This document shows positions 1 to 6,307 of a DNA stretch of 36,986 nt, one piece after another. The notes under the pieces were generated by a model. It saw nothing but the letters and a program-made list of their open reading frames with translations, did not search any database and was not told the DNA's origin. The DNA lies in contig CAZKBV010000007.1 in NCBI GenBank assembly GCA_964551215.1, forward strand, positions 1-36,986. The letters run 5' to 3'. Position 1 is the stretch's first letter; each line of letters opens with the position of its first letter. The translations under genes were made by a program, and so were the position numbers. Source of the DNA: JAFLUQ01 sp964551215 (GTDB taxonomy: Bacteria; Bacillota; Clostridia; UMGS1883).

Positions 1-7
1 ATCCCAT

Positions 8-214
8 TTATATGTTCAAAAACAGCTTGGACAAACTTACGCCCAATCCGTTGGCAATCTTTTCAAGATTAACGATAGATATATTTCTTTTCCCTAATTC
101 AACGCTCGCAAAATATGTCCTGTCCATACCTATTTTTGCGGCAAATTTTTCTTGGCTCAAGCCTGTTTCCTTTCGTAATTCACGGATTCGTGTTCCTATT
201 TTTTCAGTAATCAT
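8..214 (-). CDS. Small XRE-family HTH transcriptional regulator
   Basis: A 68-residue protein that is essentially one Cro/C1-type helix-turn-helix domain. Visible pattern: an IGTRIRELRKETGLSQEKFA helix pair, then the recognition-helix region DRTYFASVELGKRN, then the closing helices NLEKIANGLGVSLSKLF. It has no effector or dimerisation domain, as is common for single-domain XRE proteins that bind DNA as dimers. The ATG lies 30 bases after the guaA stop on the same strand. The Shine-Dalgarno is weak (GAGG about 8-9 bases upstream), so it may be co-transcribed with guaA. The stop codon is inside the window, so the gene is complete. The family call is firm; the target is unknown. Confidence 0.85.
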   Translation of the reverse strand: MITEKIGTRIRELRKETGLSQEKFAAKIGMDRTYFASVELGKRNISIVNLEKIANGLGVSLSKLFLNI

Positions 215-244
215 TTATCCGACCTCGCAAAATCATTTTCGACA

Positions 245-1777
245 TCATTCCCATTCGATTGTTGCGGGGGGCTTACTTGTCACGTCGTACACAATTCTGT
301 TCACGTGCTTAACCTCGTTGACGATTCTGGTGCTGACCCGTTCCAAAACATCATAGGGGATTCTTGCCCAGTCAGCGGTCATAAAATCGGTAGTCGTAAC
401 CGCCCGCAGAGCGATAGTATAATCATATGTACGCTCATCGCCCATTACGCCCACGCTGCGCATATCGGTAATTACGGCGAAGTACTGGTTTATGCTTCTG
501 TCCATGCCGCAAGCCGCGATTTCCTCCCGAAAAATTGCGTCGGCGTCACGAAGGATATCCAACCTCTCCTTAGTAATTTCGCCGATGACCCGAACCGCAA
601 GACCGGGCCCGGGGAAGGGCTGGCGCCACACAAGATTATCCGGTATGCCAAGCTCCGTTCCCAGCTTACGGACTTCATCCTTAAACAGCATACGAAGCGG
701 CTCAACGATTTCCTTGAATTTAATAACGTCCGGCAAAGCGCCCACATTGTGGTGGCTCTTTATTGTTGCGCTTTTGCCGCTGCCGCTTTCCACCACGTCG
801 GGATAAATCGTACCCTGAACAAGATAGTCTACCTCGCCTATCTTATTGGCTTCGTCCTCAAACACGCGGATAAACTCCTCGCCGATAATGCGGCGCTTCT
901 TCTCAGGCTCTGTAACGCCCTTCAGCTTATTCAGGAACCGTTCTTCGCAGTTCACACGGATAAGATTTATGTCAAACTGCTTGGTAAAAATTTCTTCGAC
1001 CTCGTCGCCTTCATTTTTACGGAGCAGACCGTGATCCACAAAAATACACGTAAGGTTTTTGCCCACCGCACGGGAGAGCAGCACCGCCGCAACGGAGCTG
1101 TCAACGCCGCCGCTGAGGGCGCAGAGCACCTTTTTGCCGGCGTACTTTTCCTTAGCCGTTTCGATATACCGTCGGGCGTAGTCGCTCATTTCCCAGTCGC
1201 CCTTACAGCCGCATACATTATAGAGAAAATTGCGCAGCATTTTTTCGCCGAAAACAGTATGATTGACTTCCGGATGGAACTGGACGCCGTAGAGCTTTTT
1301 TTCCGCGTTTTCGAATGCCGCGGCGGGGCATGTATCGCTGAAGGCCGTAATTTTAAAGCCTTCGGGAACGCGGCTTATATAGTCCGTATGGCTCATCCAG
1401 CAGACGCTCTTTCCCTCAATGCCGTCAAAAATAAGGCTTTTGGAAAGGTTCACTTCCTTTTTGCCGTACTCTCTTGTTTCGGCGGTTTTGACCTCGCCCC
1501 CCAAAAGATGGCTCATGAGCTGAGCGCCGTAGCAAATGCCCAAAACCGGAACGCCCAAATCGAAAATCTCCTTGGAAACCGTGGGAGCGTCCTGCCCGTA
1601 AACGCTGTTAGGGCCGCCTGTAAAAATGATTCCCACGGGATTTTTCGCCTTTATTTCCTCAATCGTCCTTGTATATGCCATAACCTCGCAGTAAACATTG
1701 TGTTCACGCACCCGTCTGGCAATGAGCTGGTTATACTGTCCGCCGAAGTCAATTACCAAAACCGTCTGTTTATTCAT
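245..1777 (-). CDS. guaA: GMP synthase (glutamine-hydrolysing)
   Basis: Converts XMP to GMP using glutamine and ATP, the last step of guanine nucleotide synthesis, in the cytoplasm. The 510 residues contain the class I glutamine amidotransferase domain first (nucleophile Cys82 in GICYGAQ, and the His/Glu of the FHPEVNHT motif). The ATP-pyrophosphatase domain follows with the P-loop ALSGGVDSS, and then the GMP-synthase C-terminal dimerisation domain, ending PPATIEWE. Length is normal for the family. The ATG has a good ribosome binding site (CGGAGG, 7 bases upstream). A TATAAT-like hexamer lies at 1801-1806 on the minus strand, but no convincing -35 accompanies it. I found no guanine-riboswitch core in the 96-base leader. 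Confidence 0.97.
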   Translation of the reverse strand: MNKQTVLVIDFGGQYNQLIARRVREHNVYCEVMAYTRTIEEIKAKNPVGIIFTGGPNSVYGQDAPTVSKEIFDLGVPVLGICYGAQLMSHLLGGEVKTAETREYGKKEVNLSKSLIFDGIEGKSVCWMSHTDYISRVPEGFKITAFSDTCPAAAFENAEKKLYGVQFHPEVNHTVFGEKMLRNFLYNVCGCKGDWEMSDYARRYIETAKEKYAGKKVLCALSGGVDSSVAAVLLSRAVGKNLTCIFVDHGLLRKNEGDEVEEIFTKQFDINLIRVNCEERFLNKLKGVTEPEKKRRIIGEEFIRVFEDEANKIGEVDYLVQGTIYPDVVESGSGKSATIKSHHNVGALPDVIKFKEIVEPLRMLFKDEVRKLGTELGIPDNLVWRQPFPGPGLAVRVIGEITKERLDILRDADAIFREEIAACGMDRSINQYFAVITDMRSVGVMGDERTYDYTIALRAVTTTDFMTADWARIPYDVLERVSTRIVNEVKHVNRIVYDVTSKPPATIEWE

Positions 1778-1873
1778 TGTGCAACCTCCGATGTATGTTA
1801 ATTATAAAATCTCAATGGGCAGCCCAAAGGCTATCCCTTGTTCTTGGGGATTATCAACAGCTTGAGCATAATA

Positions 1874-2284
1874 TTATTTTTTCTTTTTCGTTCTATTGTA
1901 TTTCGTTTCCTTATTCATCAAAAACCTTGTCAGTTCGAAAATCAGCGTCCACACCGTAAGCAGCACAAAGGAAATGAGCAAAAACTTCATAGCTCCCACA
2001 AAGCCCGCCCATTTTGAAACCGCGAAAAACAAAGCTCCTCTGGCCAGACCTACGCCGCCCACCGTGGCCGCCATTGACGGAAACGCCTTAAGCACCGACA
2101 CATTGTCCCTTATGCCCGATATTCCTCCCACGACAGCCAAAACCATTGGGGATAGTATAATGCCTGCCAGATCCAGCCCGAAAGCCGTCGCGATTATCTG
2201 CTTACTGCCGGCAAAATTTCCGACTATCATGGAAACGAAGCATATCGCCTGAAACAGGAGTACCCCCGAAATCGCTTTTTTCAA
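1874..2284 (-). CDS. Small integral membrane protein of unknown function
   Basis: I do not recognise this 136-residue protein. It shows about four hydrophobic segments: residues about 5-25, 30-58, 70-92 and 97-120. Gly/Ala-rich stretches occur in the middle, and a strongly basic C-terminal tail (KYNRTKKKK) is probably cytoplasmic. The start is a TTG with AAGGAG eight bases upstream; the first internal ATG (Met19) would cut into the first membrane helix, so TTG is preferred. It has its own promoter (TTGCAA-17-TATAAT at 2320-2348) and is separated from trmD by a terminator, so it is probably an independent transcript that may read on into guaA. No enzymatic motif is visible. Confidence 0.7.
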   Translation of the reverse strand: MKKAISGVLLFQAICFVSMIVGNFAGSKQIIATAFGLDLAGIILSPMVLAVVGGISGIRDNVSVLKAFPSMAATVGGVGLARGALFFAVSKWAGFVGAMKFLLISFVLLTVWTLIFELTRFLMNKETKYNRTKKKK

Positions 2285-2319
2285 CCGAATCTCTCCTTTT
2301 TATCCGATTTGTGTCATTT

Positions 2320-2348
2320 ATTATATCACATACCCGCCGGTTTTGCAA
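2320..2348 (-). promoter_or_regulatory. Sigma-70-type promoter for the small membrane protein
   Basis: Reading the minus strand, TTGCAA (2343-2348), a 17-base spacer and TATAAT (2320-2325) lie about 35 bases upstream of the TTG start at 2284. The -10 is perfect and the -35 matches at four of six positions. Confidence 0.7.
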
Positions 2349-2412
2349 TACACGCAGAAAAATATCGGCAAATTTTCGCCTGCCTTAGCGGCGCCTTTAA
2401 AAATATTCTTTG

Positions 2413-2440
2413 AAAAAGCGCAAATAATCGCGGCGCGCTT
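2413..2440 (-). terminator. Probable intrinsic terminator after trmD
   Basis: On the minus strand, AAGCGC (2435-2440) pairs with GCGCTT (2416-2421) across a GC-rich loop, and the pairing runs into a T-tract (A run at 2413-2417 on the plus strand). It lies about 30 bases past the trmD stop and would end the ylxM-ffh-trmD operon. The stem is short. Confidence 0.5.
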
Positions 2441-2470
2441 ATGCTTTTCGAAGCGGCCTTCATAGGCGGC

Positions 2471-3184
2471 TCAGAGCTTATCTATTATCTCCCTGTCCTC
2501 CCGGGAAAGAACAGCCCTTTTAAGCATATCCGGACGCTTTTTCCACGTTCTTTCAAGAGATTTTTCCCGCCGCCATTTTTCGATTTCCTTATGGTTGCCC
2601 CCAAGCAGCACCTCCGGCACCTTTCTGCCCATAAATTCCGGCGGACGGGTATACTGGGGATATTCCAGAAGGCCGCTGTAGTGGCTTTCGGCTTCGGCGG
2701 TTTCACGGCTGTCCAAAACTCCTTCGCGCATACGGCTGACAGCATCTATAAGCACCATAGCCGGAAGCTCCCCGCCCGTAAGCACGTAATCCCCTATGGA
2801 CACCTCCATGTCCACAATTTCCTCAAGCACACGCTCGTCCACGCCTTCATAGTGGCCGCAGAGGATTATAATATGCTCCTCACGGCTCAGGTCGCGAGCC
2901 AGCTTCTGACTCAGCGTCCTTCCCTGAGGGGACATATACACCACCAAAGGGCGGTCGTCTCCGGCGGCGGAGCGGTAGGCGTCGTATATAGGCTGGGGCT
3001 GCATGACCATACCGCCCCCCGCGCCGTATGGATAATCGTCCGCGCGGCGGTGCTTGTCCTTGGAGAAGTCCCGTATGTTAACTGTATTTATTTCGATTAT
3101 GCCCTTTTTCTCGGCCCGACCTATTATTGACATTTTTACGGCGTCGAACATTTCGGGGAAAAGAGTCAGAACGCTGAACTTCAT
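2471..3184 (-). CDS. trmD: tRNA (guanine-N1)-methyltransferase
   Basis: Methylates G37 of tRNAs with SAM and so prevents frameshifting. The 237 residues begin MKFSVLTLFPEMFDAV and include the SPOUT trefoil-knot signature IGDYVLTGGELPAMVLIDAVSR. Standard TrmD length. An upstream in-frame start at 3244 would overlap rimM and add 20 residues that do not look like TrmD; the ATG at 3184 has a GAGGGA ribosome binding site and the canonical N-terminus. It lies 10 bases after rimM and is the last gene of the operon. In many Bacillota rplS follows trmD; here it does not. Confidence 0.96.
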   Translation of the reverse strand: MKFSVLTLFPEMFDAVKMSIIGRAEKKGIIEINTVNIRDFSKDKHRRADDYPYGAGGGMVMQPQPIYDAYRSAAGDDRPLVVYMSPQGRTLSQKLARDLSREEHIIILCGHYEGVDERVLEEIVDMEVSIGDYVLTGGELPAMVLIDAVSRMREGVLDSRETAEAESHYSGLLEYPQYTRPPEFMGRKVPEVLLGGNHKEIEKWRREKSLERTWKKRPDMLKRAVLSREDREIIDKL

Positions 3185-3194
3185 ATTATATCCC

Positions 3195-3689
3195 TCAATC
3201 AAGCAAGCCCTCAATGGGTGTAATGACAATTTCTCCCCTCGCAAGGGAAATTTCCTTTACAAAAGCATCGCACTTGGGAACAAGACTTTTCCGGCCTTCA
3301 GTTGCGGTAATTTCCAGAAGTTCTCCCCCCGGGCCTTCGGTCACATCGGTAACCTCCCCCACGCATCTGCCGTCCTCCAGCACCGCGTTAAGCCCCATAA
3401 GCCGAAAAAAGTAATATCTCCCTTCGGGCAAAGGGGGCAAATCCTCCTCCTTAGCGTAGAGGGAGATTCCCTTCAGCCCTTCCGCGGCATTTATGTCGTC
3501 TATTCCCTTAAGCTTCAGAAGCACGGCTCCCTTGTGGAGCTGCCAGCTCTCAACGGTGTATCGGTTCAGCGCGTTTTCACTGTAGAGAGTGTCTACATAA
3601 TTGAAAAATTCCTCTCCGTCCGTATAATGCAAGGCCTTTACAATGCCCCTTACTCCGTGTGTGTTCACGATTTTTAATACTTCTATCAT
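3195..3689 (-). CDS. rimM: 16S rRNA processing/maturation factor RimM
   Basis: Ribosome maturation factor that helps assemble the 30S head through ribosomal protein S19. The 164 residues open with the family signature MIEVLKIVNTHGVRGIVKA (RimM N-terminal domain), followed by a PRC-barrel domain from about residue 95 (YYFFRLMGLNAVLEDGRCVGEV). The start at 3689 is preferred over upstream in-frame starts because GGAG lies seven bases in front of it and the family N-terminus begins here. It stands between khpA and trmD, its usual position. The 99 bases upstream contain a strong hairpin at 3711-3746. Confidence 0.95.
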   Translation of the reverse strand: MIEVLKIVNTHGVRGIVKALHYTDGEEFFNYVDTLYSENALNRYTVESWQLHKGAVLLKLKGIDDINAAEGLKGISLYAKEEDLPPLPEGRYYFFRLMGLNAVLEDGRCVGEVTDVTEGPGGELLEITATEGRKSLVPKCDAFVKEISLARGEIVITPIEGLLD

Positions 3690-3710
3690 GTTTTTCTCCA
3701 TATATTTAAC

Positions 3711-3746
3711 AAGGGCAATGTTCATTGAACACAGCCCTTCTTTTTT
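3711..3746 (+). terminator. Hairpin with T-tract on the strand opposite the rimM operon
   Basis: AAGGGC-aa-TGTTC-att-GAACA-ca-GCCCTT followed by C and six T on the plus strand. The arms are 6 + 5 bp around a small internal loop. Read as plus-strand RNA it has the form of an intrinsic terminator, although the flanking genes (khpA, rimM) are on the minus strand, where it would be a hairpin preceded by an A-tract. Function is uncertain. Confidence 0.4.
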
Positions 3747-3788
3747 AAATCGCCGGAGCAAGCCGAACGGTTTCCCCCGAGGCGACCT

Positions 3789-4025
3789 TTAGTCGAGAAT
3801 ATCGACAACAACTTTTTTCTCTGTTCCGACCTTTCTGGCGGCTCCCTTCATAAGCGTGCGTATTGCCTTGGCAATTCTGCCCTGCTTGCCGATAACCTTA
3901 CCCATGTCGCTTTGAGCTACCCTAAGCTCAAGAAGAAGCGTCTCATCGGTTTCGGTTTCGATTACGCTGACCTCGCCGGGATTGTCCACCAACGGTTTAA
4001 CTATAGTTTCAAGAAGCTCTTTCAT
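3789..4025 (-). CDS. khpA: KH-domain RNA-binding protein KhpA
   Basis: A 78-residue protein that is a single KH domain, with the GxxG loop visible in VIGKQGRIAKAIRTLM. KhpA works with KhpB (Jag) as a small-RNA/mRNA-binding partner that affects cell size and division in Gram-positive bacteria. The position between rpsP and rimM is its conserved location. GAGGAAAG lies upstream of the ATG. The N-terminus MKELLETIVKPLVDNP is typical of the family. Confidence 0.93.
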   Translation of the reverse strand: MKELLETIVKPLVDNPGEVSVIETETDETLLLELRVAQSDMGKVIGKQGRIAKAIRTLMKGAARKVGTEKKVVVDILD

Positions 4026-4055
4026 ATATATCTTTCCTCGCAGACTTCAGCCTAA

Positions 4056-4301
4056 TCAGTCTATAACGCCGCTCTTCTTAAGAAGAGCCTTAACCGTATC
4101 TGTGGGCTGAGCGCCGTTCTTCATCCACTGCTTTGCCTTTTCGCCGTCTATCGTGAACTTGCTGGGATTTGCCAGCGGATCGTAAGTACCGATCTCTTCG
4201 ATAAATCGGCCGTCTCTGGGATAACGGGAATCCGCGACGACGATTCTGTAGAAGGGAGCCTTCTTCGCGCCTATTCTTGTAAGTCTGATTTTAACTGCCA
4301 T
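4056..4301 (-). CDS. rpsP: 30S ribosomal protein S16
   Basis: 81 residues beginning MAVKIRLTRIGAKKAPFYRIVVADSR, the S16 signature, including the FIEEIGTYDP segment. It binds 16S rRNA in the body of the small subunit. CGGAGG lies upstream of the ATG. It is followed after 30 bases by khpA and preceded after 54 bases by ffh, all on one strand, consistent with one transcript. Confidence 0.97.
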   Translation of the reverse strand: MAVKIRLTRIGAKKAPFYRIVVADSRYPRDGRFIEEIGTYDPLANPSKFTIDGEKAKQWMKNGAQPTDTVKALLKKSGVID

Positions 4302-4355
4302 TTGTAAAACCTCCGTAAAAAAATTATAAAATATATAATAACTTTTCGTTATTAA

Positions 4356-5681
4356 CTAAAAGGGGAGCTTCATTTTCCGCATTTTCTTCGGATCGGAAAA
4401 CATTTTTATCATTTTCTGCATCTGCTCAAATTGACGCAGAAGATTGTTAACGTCCTGTATACTGACTCCGCTGCCGGCGGCTATGCGCCGTTTGCGGCTT
4501 GAATTGATAATTTCGGGCCTTTCCCTCTCCTCAACAGTCATGGAGGTGATTATAGCCTGAATCCTGTCGAGCTGCTTTTCGTCCACCTTTACGCCTTTAA
4601 GAGCCTTGGCGTTTACTCCCGGGAGCATACCCATTATATTTTCCAAAGGCCCCATATTCCGCATCTGACCAAGCTGGTCAAGATAATCGTTAAGGTCAAA
4701 CCTTTGGGATTTCAGCTTTTTTTCCAACTCAGCCGCCTTTTTGTCGTCGATTGCCGCCTGAGCCTTATCTATCAGGGAGAGCATATCCCCCATTCCCAAA
4801 ATTCGGGAAGCCATTCTGTCGGGATAAAAGGGTTCGATGTCCGCGAGCTTTTCGCCCACGCCCACGAACTTTATATTTTTACCCGTAGCCGCGCGTACGC
4901 TCAACGCCGCGCCGCCTCTCGTATCGCCGTCCAGCTTTGTCATAATAATGCCGTCTATGCCAAGCTTATCGTCGAAGCTGCCCGCGACAGTGACAGCGTC
5001 TTGGCCTGTCATAGCGTCCACAACAAGAAGGATTTCCGTGGGGCGGGTAATTTCTTTTATTGTTTCCAGCTCCTCCATGAGCTTTTCGTCAATATGGAGC
5101 CGACCCGCCGTATCCAAAATTATAGTGTCGTAAAGGGACGTGTCGCAGCCTTTAACGGCGGCCTCGGCAATTTTCACCGGACTTTTCGTTTCAAAATCCG
5201 CATGAACCGCAAGCCCCACCTGCTGACCTACCACCTGAAGCTGCTTTATTGCCGCCGGACGGTACACATCGCAGCCCACAAGCATGACTCTTTTGCCCTG
5301 TTTTTTCAGGTACCCGCCCAGCTTGGCGGCCATTGTGGTTTTGCCCGCGCCCTGAAGCCCAACCAGCATATAGACAGTGGGAGGCTTTGGGGAAACCGTC
5401 AGCTTGGCCTGCGCTCCGCCCATAAGCCATGTAAGCTCGTCTCGGACGACCTTTATTATCTGCTGGCCCGGGGTAAGGCTTTCCATGACCTCGGCTCCGG
5501 TGGCCTTTTCAAAAACTCTCTTTTCAAATTCCTTAACGACCTTAAAGCTTACGTCCGCCTCCAAAAGGGCAAGACGCACCTCGCGCATGGCATTTTTAAT
5601 GTCCTTCTCGGAAACAACGCCCTGACCTTTAAGCTTTTTAAAGGTTTCCTGAAGCTTTTCGCCCAAAGATTCAAAAGCCAT
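4356..5681 (-). CDS. ffh: Signal recognition particle protein Ffh
   Basis: SRP54 GTPase that binds signal sequences and 4.5S/scRNA and targets ribosomes to FtsY at the membrane. The 441 residues hold the N domain (1 to about 90), the GTPase G domain with the P-loop GLQGAGKTT (residues 108-116), DTAGR and TKLDG, and a methionine-rich M domain from about residue 330 (MRNMGPLENIMGMLPG, then SSRKRRIAAGSG and the Met-rich tail). The ATG overlaps the ylxM stop (TAATG), which implies translational coupling. Confidence 0.97.
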   Translation of the reverse strand: MAFESLGEKLQETFKKLKGQGVVSEKDIKNAMREVRLALLEADVSFKVVKEFEKRVFEKATGAEVMESLTPGQQIIKVVRDELTWLMGGAQAKLTVSPKPPTVYMLVGLQGAGKTTMAAKLGGYLKKQGKRVMLVGCDVYRPAAIKQLQVVGQQVGLAVHADFETKSPVKIAEAAVKGCDTSLYDTIILDTAGRLHIDEKLMEELETIKEITRPTEILLVVDAMTGQDAVTVAGSFDDKLGIDGIIMTKLDGDTRGGAALSVRAATGKNIKFVGVGEKLADIEPFYPDRMASRILGMGDMLSLIDKAQAAIDDKKAAELEKKLKSQRFDLNDYLDQLGQMRNMGPLENIMGMLPGVNAKALKGVKVDEKQLDRIQAIITSMTVEERERPEIINSSRKRRIAAGSGVSIQDVNNLLRQFEQMQKMIKMFSDPKKMRKMKLPF

Positions 5682-6040
5682 TATTTTTCTCCGTTCTGAA
5701 TATAGTCCGCCCGACCGATTATTTCACGGGCCAGATTGTGAATGTTTACGCTGTTGCTCAGGCGGCTGTTAAGATATACAATGTCCTCCGCCTTTGAACG
5801 TATATCGTTAAGAGCGCGGAACCGTTCATAAAGCCGGAGCTTTTCGTCCGTTTCAAGAAGCACGGCCTCGCCCCTCTTTATAAAATCCCTTACGCCCTGA
5901 CGGGTTATGTCCATAAGCTCCGAAATTTCCCCAAGGGAATAGTCCTCGTTGTAGTAATAGTTCAAAGCTTCGGCCTGCCTGTCGGTGAGCAAGCCGCCGT
6001 AAATATCAAGAAGAACCGCAAATTTAAGGTTTTTTTCCAT
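5681..6040 (-). CDS. ylxM: YlxM-family SRP-associated HTH protein
   Basis: A 119-residue sigma-70-region-4-like helix-turn-helix protein (UPF0122/YlxM), with LLDIYGGLLTDRQAEALNYYYNEDYSLGEISELMDITRQGVRDFIKRGE as the HTH core. In streptococci YlxM associates with the SRP and modulates Ffh GTPase activity. An upstream GTG at 6049 is in frame, but AGAGGTG is spaced correctly for the ATG at 6040. The stop overlaps the ffh start by one base. It is the first gene of the operon and is driven by the promoter at 6086-6114. Confidence 0.9.
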   Translation of the reverse strand: MEKNLKFAVLLDIYGGLLTDRQAEALNYYYNEDYSLGEISELMDITRQGVRDFIKRGEAVLLETDEKLRLYERFRALNDIRSKAEDIVYLNSRLSNSVNIHNLAREIIGRADYIQNGEK

Positions 6041-6055
6041 ATTATGCACCTCTGC

Positions 6056-6077
6056 TGTAAAGCCCGTCGGCTTTACA
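6056..6077 (-). promoter_or_regulatory. Stable hairpin in the ylxM 5' leader
   Basis: TGTAAAGCC and GGCTTTACA form a perfect 9-bp stem with a four-base loop, just upstream of the ylxM ribosome binding site. No T-tract follows, so it is not an obvious terminator. It may stabilise the message or affect initiation. Confidence 0.5.
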
Positions 6078-6085
6078 CCTTGATT

Positions 6086-6114
6086 ATTTTACACTATTAA
6101 TTTCCTTTTGTCAA
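6086..6114 (-). promoter_or_regulatory. Promoter of the ylxM-ffh-rpsP-khpA-rimM-trmD operon
   Basis: Minus strand TTGACA (6109-6114), 17-base spacer, TAAAAT (6086-6091). Divergent from the ABC transporter promoter; the two -35 boxes are about 50 bases apart in AT-rich DNA. Confidence 0.85.
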
Positions 6115-6166
6115 TAGTAAAATTAAATTTTTTAAGGATTTTTTTGTTTTCCTTGACAATATATTC

Positions 6167-6195
6167 TTGACAACGCGGGGGAATTATGCTATAAT
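6167..6195 (+). promoter_or_regulatory. Consensus promoter of the ABC exporter operon
   Basis: TTGACA (6167-6172), 17-base spacer, TATAAT (6190-6195): a perfect sigma-70/SigA consensus. A second TTGACA lies at 6153-6158. Transcription should begin near 6202, which leaves a leader of about 105 bases before the ATG at 6308. Confidence 0.88.
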
Positions 6196-6237
6196 ATGCG
6201 CATACAAACCAAACATGACACAAACTGGACAAAAGAA

Positions 6238-6280
6238 ATGTTTAAGTGTGCGCATTAATATGTGCGCACTTTTTTATTTC
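6238..6280 (+). terminator. Leader terminator (attenuator) with possible leader peptide
   Basis: Between the promoter and the first ABC gene, GTGCGCAT (6248-6255) pairs with GTGCGCAC (6262-6269). It is extended by AAG/TTT outside one mismatch and followed by TTTTTTATTTC. This is an intrinsic terminator placed inside the 5' untranslated leader. A six-codon reading frame, MFKCAH, runs 6238-6258 straight through the 5' arm, so a ribosome on it would disturb the stem. Another in-frame ATG at 6215 reads through into the transporter gene. The layout resembles translation-dependent attenuators of drug-resistance genes; that function is inferred. Confidence 0.6.
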
Positions 6281-6307
6281 GGGGAGAGAATTTCGGGGGA
6301 GAGAAAA

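Noticed and set aside
305..1801. Long plus-strand open frame (about 498 codons) opposite guaA
   Set aside because: It is the complement of a clear GMP synthase gene, has no recognisable domain and no ribosome binding site. A coding-strand artefact of codon use.
1778..1873. Purine riboswitch in front of guaA
   Set aside because: The 96-base leader lacks the conserved three-way-junction core and loop sequences of purine riboswitches. Only a weak GGG-n-AGCC hairpin is present.
6167..6307. N-terminal extension of the first ABC exporter subunit by up to 47 residues
   Set aside because: The frame is open upstream, but it would start inside the -35 box and run through the leader terminator; the ATG at 6308 has a good ribosome binding site and a typical N-terminus. 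Initiation at 6215 is not strictly excluded.
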